A stretch of 13,206 nt of DNA from Bacteroidales bacterium (GTDB taxonomy: Bacteria > Bacteroidota > Bacteroidia > Bacteroidales > WCHB1-69), in the NCBI GenBank assembly GCA_017964755.1, contig JAGCRI010000047.1, positions 1 to 13,206 on the forward strand, written 5' to 3'. The notes below the pieces were generated by a model that worked only from the letters and a program-made list of their open reading frames with translations, was not told the DNA's origin and did no database searches. Shown here one piece after another: positions 6,357-13,206 of this stretch. The first letter of the stretch is position 1. The number at the start of each line of letters is the position of its first letter. The position numbers and the translations under genes were made by a program.

Positions 6357-8153
6357 CTATTCGAAAATGATTTCCATAGGCATACGTGCCTGAAGTCCTT
6401 TGGCGTCCATGACGTTGCGTAGTGCGGCGTAAGGTTCATACAAGTCACCGAGTTCGCTTTGAAGCATTTTCACCTTATCCTTGTCGCTGTCGAGGAAAGA
6501 TTCGTACCAAGTTTTCTGTTTTGGGTAGGTGACAATCGAATAGTCGGTGAGTTTCGCCATCTTTGCGGCGGCGTTGATGGCATCGTCAATATGTCCGAGT
6601 TTGTCAACCAAGCCGAGTCCCAAGGCATCTTTTCCTGTCCACACGCGCCCCTGTCCGATTTCGTCAACGGCTTCAACGGTCATTCCGCGCCCTGCGGCGA
6701 CCCTGCCGGTGAATGTGGCGTAGCACTCTTCAACGCTGGTCTGCATTCTTGCTGTCTCCACAGCATCCAACTTGCGCATTCCCGTGTAACTGTCAGCATG
6801 GGCATTGGATTTCACCACGTCAACGGTGATTCCGAGTTTGTCTTTCAGGAAGTTCTGCACATTAGGCAGCATCCCGAACACGCCGATTGAGCCGGTGAGA
6901 GTGTTCGGTTCGGCGAAAATCATGTCAGAGTTGCAGGAGATGTAGTATCCGCCGGAGGCTGCGTAGTCGCCCATTGATGTCACGACTATTTTGCCGGCTG
7001 CTTTTGCCGCTTCAATTTCGCGCCAGATTATCTCCGAAGCGAGCGCGCTGCCGCCGGGTGAGTTTACGCGCAGAACAATGGCTTTCACATCACTGTCTTT
7101 GTATGCCTTGCGGATTGCCTTGCACAATGTTTCGGAGCCGATGACCTCATCGCTGCCCTTGCCGTCTTTGATTTCTCCGACAGCATACAGGATAGCGATT
7201 TTGTCGCTGCCTTTTGTATTCTCAGCAGGACAGCATTTTGCATATTCTGAAAGTGATATTGTATTAATGTCTTTGTCGGCGGCAATGTCTAAAAGATTCC
7301 TTAAAGTGTCTTCAAAATCCCTTGAATAGAGAAGTCCGTCAACGAAGCCGTGTTTGAGTGCGGCTTGGGCGTTTTGCGGAATGAGGTTGTTTGCGAAGTA
7401 GTTGAGAGAGTCAAGTGCTATGTTGCGTGAGGCGGAGAGATTGGCAGACATCGTTTCCCAGAGCGAGTTGCACAATGTCTCCATTTGCAGGCGGTTGGCT
7501 TCGCTCATTTTGTTGAGGATATATGGCTCCACCGCGCTCTTGAACTGCCCGTGACGAATGACTTGCATCTCAACGCCAAGTTTGTCGAGCAGCCCTTTGT
7601 AGAACATCACCTGCATTGCAAGTCCGCGGAATTCCATCTCCCCTTTTTCATGCAAAAACACTTTATCGGCGGCGGAGGCAAGGTAATAACCTCTCTGTGA
7701 ATAACCTTCGCTGTATGCATAAACGAATTTGCCTGATTCCTTGAATTCTATGATAGCGTTGCGGATTTCCTCCACCGTGGCAAAAGCGGCGGGGACATCG
7801 TAAACGTTGAGGTAAATGCCGGAGATGTTATCGTCGGTGGCGGCGGCTTTCAGTGCCTTGAGTATGTCGTTCAGCCCGATTGACGATTTGCTGTATGCAC
7901 CAAGGTCCATGCCATCAAACGGATTGTCGGCGGTGCGCTCCGTTATGTCGCAGTCCAACTTGATTTTAAGAACCGTGTTCTTTTCAACTACAGTTGAACT
8001 TGAGCCCGAAGATACGGCTGCGATGATTCCAACCATGAATATGAATGAGAGAATGGATACTATAATTGATGAGAAAAACAGACCAACCATGGTTCCGAAT
8101 ACTATGCGCCAAAATTTTTTCGCGCCGCTTTCCTGTTTGATTTCGTGTGTCAT
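6357..8153 (-). CDS. sppA: Signal peptide peptidase SppA, 67K type
   Basis: SppA is a membrane-anchored serine/lysine protease (family S49) that degrades cleaved signal peptides. Read from the ATG at 8153 the protein has 598 residues, near the E. coli length. It has an N-terminal membrane anchor at about 14-47 and two tandem ClpP-like domains. The general-base Lys is K205 in GQFKSAVEP, and the nucleophile Ser is S369 in NSPGGSALASEI, both in the positions typical of the long double-domain form. GDYAASGGYYISC and LTGSIGVFG are also conserved. The frame is open further up to 8222, but a start there would precede the -7 element at 8178-8185, and the extra residues do not look like SppA. It is the first gene of a three-gene leftward operon. 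The E. coli-type active-site Lys and Ser are both present, so it should be active. Confidence 0.93.
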   Translation of the reverse strand: MTHEIKQESGAKKFWRIVFGTMVGLFFSSIIVSILSFIFMVGIIAAVSSGSSSTVVEKNTVLKIKLDCDITERTADNPFDGMDLGAYSKSSIGLNDILKALKAAATDDNISGIYLNVYDVPAAFATVEEIRNAIIEFKESGKFVYAYSEGYSQRGYYLASAADKVFLHEKGEMEFRGLAMQVMFYKGLLDKLGVEMQVIRHGQFKSAVEPYILNKMSEANRLQMETLCNSLWETMSANLSASRNIALDSLNYFANNLIPQNAQAALKHGFVDGLLYSRDFEDTLRNLLDIAADKDINTISLSEYAKCCPAENTKGSDKIAILYAVGEIKDGKGSDEVIGSETLCKAIRKAYKDSDVKAIVLRVNSPGGSALASEIIWREIEAAKAAGKIVVTSMGDYAASGGYYISCNSDMIFAEPNTLTGSIGVFGMLPNVQNFLKDKLGITVDVVKSNAHADSYTGMRKLDAVETARMQTSVEECYATFTGRVAAGRGMTVEAVDEIGQGRVWTGKDALGLGLVDKLGHIDDAINAAAKMAKLTDYSIVTYPKQKTWYESFLDSDKDKVKMLQSELGDLYEPYAALRNVMDAKGLQARMPMEIIFE

Positions 8154-8177
8154 AAGCATTATTTTTTTAATAGCCTG

Positions 8178-8185
8178 CAAACTTA
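8178..8185 (-). promoter_or_regulatory. -7 element (TAAGTTTG) of the sppA operon
   Basis: TAAGTTTG on the minus strand fits TAnnTTTG and lies 24 nt upstream of the chosen sppA ATG. No TTTG is visible at the right -33 spacing. It fixes the sppA start downstream of 8178. It sits about 50 bp from the divergent promoter of the DUF6089 gene. Confidence 0.5.
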
Positions 8186-8233
8186 CATAAAAATTTTGGA
8201 TTATAATATGGTAAGGTATCAAAAATAAAATAG

Positions 8234-8241
8234 TATCTTTG
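8234..8241 (+). promoter_or_regulatory. -7 element (TATCTTTG) of the DUF6089-uppS pair
   Basis: TATCTTTG fits TAnnTTTG and ends 30 nt before the ATG at 8272. It overlaps the TTG at 8239 from which a longer frame could be read, which rules that longer start out. The -33 region is weak. Confidence 0.5.
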
Positions 8242-8271
8242 CCGTTAAAATTGATGATTCATCAAATAATA

Positions 8272-9120
8272 ATGAGAAAGAGGATATTAACAGCCATAAT
8301 ATTTTTTGCTGCGGTGCTATGCGGATATGCCCAGCGCTCTGAAATCGGGGCGTTTGGCGGTGCGTCTTTCTATCTTGGCGAGCTGAATCCCAATGTGCCG
8401 TTTGCCCTGTCGCGTCCGGCTGGAGGCATAGTTTACAGATACAATATTACGCCGCGTTGGGCGGTGCGCGCCAATATCAGTTTCGCCGAGGTTACGGCCA
8501 GCGATGCCAAAACCAATAAGAAAGACCCGCGCAACTTGAGCTTCAAGTCGCCTATCACTGAAATATCGGCAACCGTGGAGCTTAACTTCTTGAGAATTTA
8601 TACCGAAAATGGAGCGAACCATTTCGCACCTTACATTTTTGCGGGAATTGGCGTCTTCTCTTTCAACCCTCAGGCAGAGCTGGACGGTAAGACATACGCG
8701 TTGCAGCATCTTGGCACAGAAGGGCAGGGACTCGCCGGTCAGAAGAAATTTTATTCTCTCGCAAATGTGGCTATCCCCTTTGGACTCGGCTTTAAATATA
8801 ATGTAACAAAATGGCTGACGTTGGGAATTGAGTGGGGAATGCGCTACACTTTCACCGAGTCTCTTGACGATGTGAGCGGCAACTATTTCGATAATCAGAC
8901 TTTGCTTGAGGAGCGGGGTACTATCGTTGCGGCGTTGGCCGACCGGTCAGAAGTGTTGCATGAGGCGGGCAGCGGGCGCGGAAATGTTAAAACAAAAGAC
9001 TGGTATTCGCTTGTGGGACTTACACTTACATTCAGAATAGGTAATGAGGATAAGACCTGTAATGTTGACTATGCACCACGCAGGACTAACAGGAAAATGG
9101 GGCCGAAAGGCAAAAAATAG
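8272..9120 (+). CDS. DUF6089-type outer-membrane beta-barrel protein
   Basis: The protein has 282 residues from the ATG at 8272. A classical signal peptide (MRKR, a hydrophobic stretch, CGYA then Q, cleavage after about residue 20) starts exactly here. The mature part is made of alternating strands with aromatic girdles (GAFGGASFYLGELN, PYIFAGIGVFSFNP, WLTLGIEWGMRYTF, DWYSLVGLTLTFRIG) and a basic tail. This matches the DUF6089 porin-like family of Bacteroidota, which is commonly found beside uppS and outer-membrane assembly genes. The gene ends 8 nt before uppS, so the two are probably co-transcribed. Exact function is unknown. The cysteine before the cleavage site lacks the small residue of a lipobox, so it is probably not a lipoprotein. 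Confidence 0.82.
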   Translation: MRKRILTAIIFFAAVLCGYAQRSEIGAFGGASFYLGELNPNVPFALSRPAGGIVYRYNITPRWAVRANISFAEVTASDAKTNKKDPRNLSFKSPITEISATVELNFLRIYTENGANHFAPYIFAGIGVFSFNPQAELDGKTYALQHLGTEGQGLAGQKKFYSLANVAIPFGLGFKYNVTKWLTLGIEWGMRYTFTESLDDVSGNYFDNQTLLEERGTIVAALADRSEVLHEAGSGRGNVKTKDWYSLVGLTLTFRIGNEDKTCNVDYAPRRTNRKMGPKGKK

Positions 9121-9128
9121 TTTTATAT

Positions 9129-9866
9129 ATGCTTGACATAGACAGAAGTAATGTCCCAACTCATATAGCCATAATTATGGATGGCAACGGCCGTTGGGCC
9201 AAGAGTCAGGGACAGGAGCGTGTTTTCGGGCACAGGCACGGTGTGGAAGCTGTGCGAAGTGTCATTGAGGGAGCCGGTGAAATTGGTGTGAAATATCTTA
9301 CACTATATGCTTTCTCCACTGAAAACTGGAACCGCCCGAAAGCTGAGGTTGATGCCCTGATGGCTGTGTTGGTGAAGAGCATTCACGATGAGTTGGACGG
9401 TCTGATGAAGAATCATGTGCGTCTGCGCGTGATTGGCGATATGGCAACACTTCCCGCCGATTGTGCTGACGGGCTCCGCAGCGCCATTGAAACCACAAGC
9501 GGCAATAAAGGTCTGACTTTGGTGCTGGCTATTAGCTATAGCTCTCGTTGGGAATGCGTTGAAATGGTGAAAAATATTTGCAAATCTGTGAAAGATAATA
9601 AGTTGCAATTGGATTCCATCACAGCGGATACCATTTCAGAAAATATGGCTACAGCAGGCATTCCCGACCCCGACATCCTGATTCGCACAGGCGGCGAGTG
9701 TCGTGTGAGCAACTTTCTGCTCTGGCAACTTGCTTACACAGAGTTGTTTTTCTCCCCGATTATGTGGCCTGATTTCAGAAAAAACGATTTGTGGGATATA
9801 ATTGCGCAGTTCCAAAATCGTGAAAGGCGTTTCGGCAAGACCGGTGAGCAGGTGAAAGGGGTTTAG
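9129..9866 (+). CDS. uppS: Undecaprenyl diphosphate synthase (cis-prenyltransferase)
   Basis: UppS condenses eight isopentenyl diphosphates onto farnesyl diphosphate to make the C55 lipid carrier for peptidoglycan and O-antigen at the cytoplasmic membrane face. The protein has 245 residues, the normal family length. The catalytic motif MDGNGRWAK (D18) is present, followed by GHRHG, the AFSTENWNRP block (61-70), SYSSRW, and the diphosphate-binding RTGGECRVSNFLLWQ region with R186, R192 and S194. All motifs expected for activity are intact. It follows the DUF6089 gene by 8 nt and ends 33 nt from the convergent xerD stop. In many Bacteroidales bamA follows uppS directly; here it does not. Confidence 0.96.
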   Translation: MLDIDRSNVPTHIAIIMDGNGRWAKSQGQERVFGHRHGVEAVRSVIEGAGEIGVKYLTLYAFSTENWNRPKAEVDALMAVLVKSIHDELDGLMKNHVRLRVIGDMATLPADCADGLRSAIETTSGNKGLTLVLAISYSSRWECVEMVKNICKSVKDNKLQLDSITADTISENMATAGIPDPDILIRTGGECRVSNFLLWQLAYTELFFSPIMWPDFRKNDLWDIIAQFQNRERRFGKTGEQVKGV

Positions 9867-9899
9867 CGGAAAATTTTTTTCTTTGATGTTATGCAGCCG

Positions 9900-10832
9900 C
9901 TATTTGTAGCGAGGGTGGAACAGCTGCATTGTCTCACGGATATAATCTTTGTTCAGATGTGTGTAAATTTCTGTGGTCGTGATACTTTCGTGTCCGAGCA
10001 TCTCTTGCACAGCGCGCAGGTCGGCACCGCCGTCAACCAAATGTGAGGCGAATGAGTGGCGGAATGTGTGAGGACTGACGTTTTTTGTGATGCCTGCCGC
10101 CGCCGCTAACTTTTTTATTATGATGAAAATCATCTCACGCGAGAGTTTGCCGCCTCTTCTGTTAAGGAAAAGAATATCTTCACATCCTTTTTTGGGGGTG
10201 ATTCTGTTGCGGTCTTCCATGTATAAACCGATTGCCTTCTGCGCTGTCTGCCCGATTGGCACAATGCGCTCCTTGTCGCCTTTCCCTATGACAGATATGA
10301 TCTCTTCGTTGAAATGGAGGTGTGAGATTGTGAGATTCACGAGCTCGCTGACGCGGAGCCCGCAGCCGTACAGGACTTCGATAATCGCCTTGTTGCGGTG
10401 CCCCTCTTCCGAACTGAGGTCAATTGCGCCGATTATCTCTTCTATTTCCGGAATTGAAAGCACATCAGGCAGGTGCATCCCAAGTTTCGGGCCATCAAGC
10501 AGTTGTGTCGGTGCCTCCTCAATTTTTCCTTCAAACAGAAGAAAATCGTAAAAAGCCTTCAATCCCGATACAATTCTTGCCTGCGAGCGCGCATCAACGT
10601 TTTTGTCGTATAGGCTGGCCATGAACTCCTGTAAATCATCTAAAGTGACTTCGTCCAATTTTTTTTTCTCCTCTCCGTCAGGATTGAGAAAGAGAAAAAA
10701 TTTTACAATGTCGGAGTTATAGGCAAGAATACTGTTTTTTGACAATGATTTTTCCAAACGCAGGTAGTCTCTGAAACTTTTTATCAGGGGATTGCGCTCG
10801 GCTTTAAGCACATTGTCGGATTTTCTTTCCAT
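9900..10832 (-). CDS. xerD: Tyrosine recombinase of the XerC/XerD family, probably XerD
   Basis: Xer recombinases resolve chromosome dimers at dif. The protein has 310 residues with an N-terminal SAM-like core-binding domain (about 15-105) and a C-terminal catalytic domain. The full catalytic set is present: R160 in GCGLRVSEL, K184 in GKGDKERIVP, H255 and R258 in SPHTFRHSFASH, H281 in LGHES, and the nucleophile Y290 in TTEIYTHL. The spacing matches E. coli XerD closely, and a YGCGLRVSEL-type block favours a housekeeping Xer over an element integrase. It is translationally coupled to the upstream pspC-like gene: the stop and start share bases as TAATG. XerC versus XerD cannot be fixed without a tree. 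Confidence 0.92.
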   Translation of the reverse strand: MERKSDNVLKAERNPLIKSFRDYLRLEKSLSKNSILAYNSDIVKFFLFLNPDGEEKKKLDEVTLDDLQEFMASLYDKNVDARSQARIVSGLKAFYDFLLFEGKIEEAPTQLLDGPKLGMHLPDVLSIPEIEEIIGAIDLSSEEGHRNKAIIEVLYGCGLRVSELVNLTISHLHFNEEIISVIGKGDKERIVPIGQTAQKAIGLYMEDRNRITPKKGCEDILFLNRRGGKLSREMIFIIIKKLAAAAGITKNVSPHTFRHSFASHLVDGGADLRAVQEMLGHESITTTEIYTHLNKDYIRETMQLFHPRYK

Positions 10833-11026
10833 TAGAATTCCACATCAATATCTTTAGGCATTGCTATCCAGCATATTATGTATGCCAACAAACCGCAACC
10901 CAAAAATAGGAATAACAGAAAAATAATTCTTATAAGGGTGGAGTCGCAGTCAAAATATTGTGCCAAACCTCCGCAAACGCCCGCTATTTTGTAGTCTGAG
11001 GTGCTTCGTGTTAATCTCTTTTTCAT
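10832..11026 (-). CDS. PspC-domain small membrane protein
   Basis: The protein has 64 residues and consists of one PspC domain: a basic start (MKKRLTRS), the DYKIAGVCGGLAQYF motif (about 11-25), then one hydrophobic helical stretch (about 33-55) ending in WIAMPKD. PspC domains in proteobacteria sense and buffer membrane stress; in Bacteroidota short single-domain proteins like this are common and their role is not proven. The stop overlaps the xerD start (TAATG), so the two are translated from one message. The promoter is the -7 element at 11051-11058. The full length is normal for the short form. Confidence 0.88.
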   Translation of the reverse strand: MKKRLTRSTSDYKIAGVCGGLAQYFDCDSTLIRIIFLLFLFLGCGLLAYIICWIAMPKDIDVEF

Positions 11027-11050
11027 AATGTGGATTTTTAATTATTCTTG

Positions 11051-11058
11051 CAAAAGTA
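11051..11058 (-). promoter_or_regulatory. -7 element (TACTTTTG) of pspC-xerD
   Basis: TACTTTTG on the minus strand fits TAnnTTTG and is 24 nt upstream of the pspC-like ATG at 11026. A TTTG at the usual -33 distance is not seen. Confidence 0.5.
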
Positions 11059-11106
11059 GTGAAAATTATTAGTTGTCTTTAAATAATTCAAAAAAAATTA
11101 TAGCAG

Positions 11107-11139
11107 TTTGATTTTGAAACGAAAAAAAGTGTATTTTTG
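11107..11139 (+). promoter_or_regulatory. Consensus promoter of the tRNA gene
   Basis: TTTG (11107-11110), a 21-nt spacer and TATTTTTG (11132-11139) fit the Bacteroidota promoter consensus. The predicted start is about 12 nt before the mature tRNA 5' end at 11158. Confidence 0.7.
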
Positions 11140-11157
11140 CACCGCTTTATGAAAGCA

Positions 11158-11231
11158 GGCTCCTTAGCTCAGTTGGTTAGAGCACCTGACTCATAATCAG
11201 GGAGTCCTTGGTTCGAGCCCAAGAGGAGCCA
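11158..11231 (+). tRNA. tRNA with CAU anticodon (tRNA-Ile2 or elongator tRNA-Met)
   Basis: A complete cloverleaf can be drawn: acceptor GGCTCCT pairing with AGGAGCC, D-arm AGCTCAGTTGGTTAGAGC, anticodon stem CCTGA/TCAGG with loop CTCATAA (anticodon CAT at 11192-11194), and T-arm CTTGG-TTCGAGC-CCAAG. CCA is not encoded. It is not the initiator, which would have three G-C pairs at the loop end of the anticodon stem. The CCTTAGCTCAG stretch resembles E. coli tRNA-Ile2, whose C34 is changed to lysidine by TilS, more than E. coli elongator tRNA-Met, so Ile2 is my preference without certainty. Its 3' half is overlapped by the convergent DUF62 reading frame. Confidence 0.92.
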
Positions 11232-11991
11232 CTACCACTTCATCACCTATCTGTATGTTTCCGAGCACCGCAATATGCGCGCGAAACATCGTTATTTCCA
11301 AAAATCCGAACTGGTTAGCCACAAAATATACTTCATTTCCACAATTTTTGTAAAAGTCAGAGTATTTGCTTATGGTTATGTATTGTGATGCAGAGACAGT
11401 GGCTTGGAATTGGCGTTTCCCGACAAATTCTTTGAACATCGCAACAGGAATGTCGGTGACGGCGTTGCAGAAAGAGTCGATGTAGGCAATATGACCTGTT
11501 AGCGTGCCTGCGGTTGGATTTATTTCTGGCATTTTGCTTAACACGAACCTTAAATCTTCGTAAGGTTTTGTATGTTTTTCGATTTCACCGCTGAAGTGCC
11601 ATTTAATCATTTTGATAATTCTTTCAATAAAAGATTCTGACGGAATATTCTCGTCGTAAATGTGGGCGGTGAAGTTCTCATCTGACTCAAGAAGAAGTGA
11701 GAAAATGCCGTTGTCAGCGCCTATGAAGATGTGTTTTCCGTATTTCACACAGACAGGCATAAGGTCGGGATTGTTGACTGCTCCGGTAAGAATGACGTGT
11801 AATGTGTCGTCAGGGAATGACAGGTAACTTCCTTTCAGTATGAAGGCAGTCTGTTTTATGTCGCAAAGAGGTATTGCATGGGATATGTCAATAAAATTCA
11901 CATCGCCTAATTCTTTAAGTATCAATCCTTTAAAAATTGCGATATAAGGATCTCTCAATTTCCAGTCGCTGATGAGGGTGATGTTTTTCAT
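11197..11991 (-). CDS. DUF62 / SAM hydroxide adenosyltransferase-family protein, divergent, C-terminus inside tRNA gene
   Basis: The protein has 264 residues. The family signature is clear: ITLISDW (4-10) with D9 and D14, VNFIDISHAIPLCDI (31-45), ADNGIFSLLL (92-101), GHIAYIDSFCN (166-176) and NQFGFLEIT (226-234). Typical members hydrolyse S-adenosylmethionine to adenosine and methionine with an Asp-Arg-His set. Here the VDPGVG-type segment reads ILTGAVNN and the TFHGRD-type segment reads ESFIERI, so all three catalytic positions appear substituted. Bacteroidota members may commonly deviate here, so another activity or only SAM/adenosine binding is possible. The fold ends near IGDEVVV (248-254). 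The last ten residues (APLGLEPRTP) and the stop are antisense tRNA sequence, so the original stop seems to have been lost. It has its own promoter at 12033-12040. Confidence 0.8.
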   Translation of the reverse strand: MKNITLISDWKLRDPYIAIFKGLILKELGDVNFIDISHAIPLCDIKQTAFILKGSYLSFPDDTLHVILTGAVNNPDLMPVCVKYGKHIFIGADNGIFSLLLESDENFTAHIYDENIPSESFIERIIKMIKWHFSGEIEKHTKPYEDLRFVLSKMPEINPTAGTLTGHIAYIDSFCNAVTDIPVAMFKEFVGKRQFQATVSASQYITISKYSDFYKNCGNEVYFVANQFGFLEITMFRAHIAVLGNIQIGDEVVVAPLGLEPRTP

Positions 11992-12016
11992 AATGGTGAT
12001 ATTGATTCTTTATTAT

Positions 12017-12077
12017 ACTCACATTTTGAGTGCAAAAATAAAAATTATAGCGTTATTTATACCCTCAATTTGAGAGT
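12017..12077. promoter_or_regulatory. Two CTCA...TGAG dyads flanking the DUF62 promoter
   Basis: One inverted repeat, ACTCA-CATTT-TGAGT, lies at 12017-12031, over the predicted transcription start. A second, imperfect one, ACCCTCAATTTGAGAGT, lies at 12061-12077, just upstream of the expected -33 position. Both share the CTCA/TGAG half-sites, with centres 45 bp apart, bracketing the -7 element. This is the usual layout of a repressor with two operators. The regulator is not identifiable here. Confidence 0.5.
12033..12040 (-). promoter_or_regulatory. -7 element (TATTTTTG) of the DUF62 gene
   Basis: TATTTTTG on the minus strand fits TAnnTTTG and lies 41 nt upstream of the DUF62 ATG at 11991. 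The nearest TTG upstream is 25 nt away, longer than ideal. It lies between two inverted repeats. Confidence 0.5.
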
Positions 12078-12128
12078 AATAATGTAAGTTGTAAGATAAA
12101 GAAGTTCGCCATATCAAAATTTCCGTAG

Positions 12129-13206
12129 TTATTTGAGCAAAGAAATGAACATTTTGACAGCCGGTTCGAGTATTTCATCAGGGAAGTCGTAGTCGGCGTG
12201 GTGGAGTCCGGGGTGTGCTTCGCCGCTGCCTACACCGAACATTGCGCCGTTGTGGCGTTGCGTCAGCAGTCCGAAATCTTCGCCCCACGCAAACGGCTGC
12301 TCTTTTTCAATGTATGTCAGGGCATTTTTCGCGGCAGCGCCCCTTATCATCTCTACCGATGAGGCTTCATTTTTGTTTTCGGCAAAATATTGCAGCCAGC
12401 TGATAGAATGCTCCAATCTTCCTTCTTTTGCAATTTTGGCGGCAAGTGCTTCAATGTCAGCCATTAATGATTTTAATGCTTTGTCTTCTTTTGTCCTGAT
12501 GGTCAGGCGTAGGACACCTTCGCTTGCAGCCACTCCGTAGTCGGCGTGCCCCGCACTTGCCTCAATGATAGTGATAATCCTATAGTCTGGCAAAGTCATA
12601 TCAATCTGGTTCCACGATGAAACTGTCTTTGCCATTTCAAGCATGGGCAGCACGGGCGAGACTCCTGTCTGTGGTTCGGCGGCGTGGGCGGATTGTCCCG
12701 TGAAGTGTATGTCGCAGCTGATGACCGAGCAGGTGAAACTTCCGGTTTTGCAGATTACCGATGTTGACGGGTAGCCGGGGATATTGTGCAATGCAAATAC
12801 GCGCTTAATGTCGTATGAATCAAGAAAATGTGTACCAAGGAAAGATTCCATTCCCTCGCCGGTCTCCTCTGCCGCTTGGAAAAGCAGCAGCACGCGTCCG
12901 TGGTGTTTCCCAGTCTCCGCTTTCCATAGTGATAGCTTTTCGGCAACGCCAAGCAGGATTGTGGTATGGCCGTCGTGTCCGCATTTGTGGGCAACACCTT
13001 CTGTACATGAAGAGTAGGGTAGGGGAAGCGTTTCTTTTACGGGGACCGCGTCAAAATCGGCCCGTAAAAGCGTGGTGTGACTCTCATCTGAAAAAACGTA
13101 TTCGGCGACAATGCTGTTGCAGTGGTCGAAGGTGTGGATTTTGTCTGGCGAAAATTCTTTTAACCTGTTTATTATAAATTCACGGGTTTTGAACTCGTGT
13201 CCGGAT
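12129..13206 (-). CDS. M20D-family amidohydrolase (N-acyl-amino-acid/hippurate hydrolase type), 5' end beyond window
   Basis: The reading frame runs from the right edge (first full codon at 13205) to the stop at 12129, giving 358 visible residues. The visible start, GHEFKTREFIINRL, is near the usual N-terminus, so perhaps 10-25 residues are missing. Zinc/metal and catalytic residues of the M20D group are in place (numbered from the visible start): ADFDAVPV (D50, D52), the KCGHDGH block with C75, H77 and H80, E113-E114 in QAAEETGEG, H140 in FALHN, dimer-interface H174 in GQSAHAAEP, and the C-terminal LHHADYDFPDE His near 335. The enzyme removes acyl groups from N-acyl amino acids or related amides; the substrate cannot be told from sequence. 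No signal peptide is visible in the part present. It is separated from the DUF62 gene by a promoter-containing gap and so is probably its own unit. Confidence 0.9.
   Translation of the reverse strand, partial: SGHEFKTREFIINRLKEFSPDKIHTFDHCNSIVAEYVFSDESHTTLLRADFDAVPVKETLPLPYSSCTEGVAHKCGHDGHTTILLGVAEKLSLWKAETGKHHGRVLLLFQAAEETGEGMESFLGTHFLDSYDIKRVFALHNIPGYPSTSVICKTGSFTCSVISCDIHFTGQSAHAAEPQTGVSPVLPMLEMAKTVSSWNQIDMTLPDYRIITIIEASAGHADYGVAASEGVLRLTIRTKEDKALKSLMADIEALAAKIAKEGRLEHSISWLQYFAENKNEASSVEMIRGAAAKNALTYIEKEQPFAWGEDFGLLTQRHNGAMFGVGSGEAHPGLHHADYDFPDEILEPAVKMFISLLK

Noticed and set aside
8154..8222. N-terminal extension of SppA from a start at 8222
   Set aside because: It would start upstream of the -7 element at 8178-8185; the internal ATG at 8153 gives a normal N-terminus with a membrane anchor.
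8239..8271. Longer DUF6089 protein starting at TTG 8239 or ATG 8254
   Set aside because: The TTG lies in the -7 box. The signal peptide begins cleanly at 8272 with MRKR.
9867..9903. Bidirectional terminator between uppS and xerD
   Set aside because: AGCGG/CCGCT could pair but only across a loop of nearly 30 nt; the T-run is inside the loop. Not convincing.
11158..11231. Integration (att) site in the tRNA gene
   Set aside because: No second copy of the tRNA 3' end was seen in the window, and the only recombinase here looks like housekeeping XerD. The overlap with the DUF62 gene is explained by a lost stop codon.

Overview
The window looks like chromosomal DNA from a member of the Bacteroidota, most likely order Bacteroidales. 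Several starts are preceded by the Bacteroidota promoter signature (TTTG, about 20 nt, TAnnTTTG). Clear Shine-Dalgarno sequences are absent. The gene content also fits: a DUF6089-type outer-membrane barrel next to uppS, a DUF4153 membrane protein, a 67K-type SppA, and the Bacteroidota form of the DUF62 protein. I cannot assign family or genus.

Layout. (1) Positions 1-3711 look accessory: an unusual EVE-like / HD-like / LRR_5 protein (14-2077), a short probable gene remnant (2098-2268), three 33-bp-spaced direct repeats (2290-2375), a stand-alone kinase of the type found in polyvalent proteins (2547-3368), three roughly 33-bp-spaced palindromes (3399-3479), and a 40-bp perfect palindrome with a near-consensus leftward promoter inside it but almost no gene downstream. 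(2) Positions 3712-8153 form a compact leftward operon, sppA then a steroid 5-alpha-reductase-family enzyme then DUF4153, with 9- and 11-nt gaps. (3) A divergent rightward pair, the DUF6089 barrel and uppS (8272-9866), converges on a leftward pspC-xerD pair that overlaps as TAATG (9900-11026). (4) A tRNA(CAU) (11158-11231) is converged upon by a leftward DUF62 gene whose last codons and stop lie inside the tRNA gene. (5) A 5'-truncated M20D amidohydrolase runs off the right edge.

How they fit together: the core part is mostly envelope and housekeeping (signal-peptide degradation, undecaprenyl-PP synthesis, outer membrane, chromosome dimer resolution). The left part carries the least ordinary content. 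The strongest candidates for something new are the fusion protein with an apparently dead (p)ppGpp-hydrolase-like HD fold, the kinase bracketed by two phased repeat arrays, the orphan palindromic promoter, and a DUF62 protein lacking its expected catalytic residues whose C-terminus is borrowed from a tRNA gene. No CRISPR array, IS element or rRNA was found.
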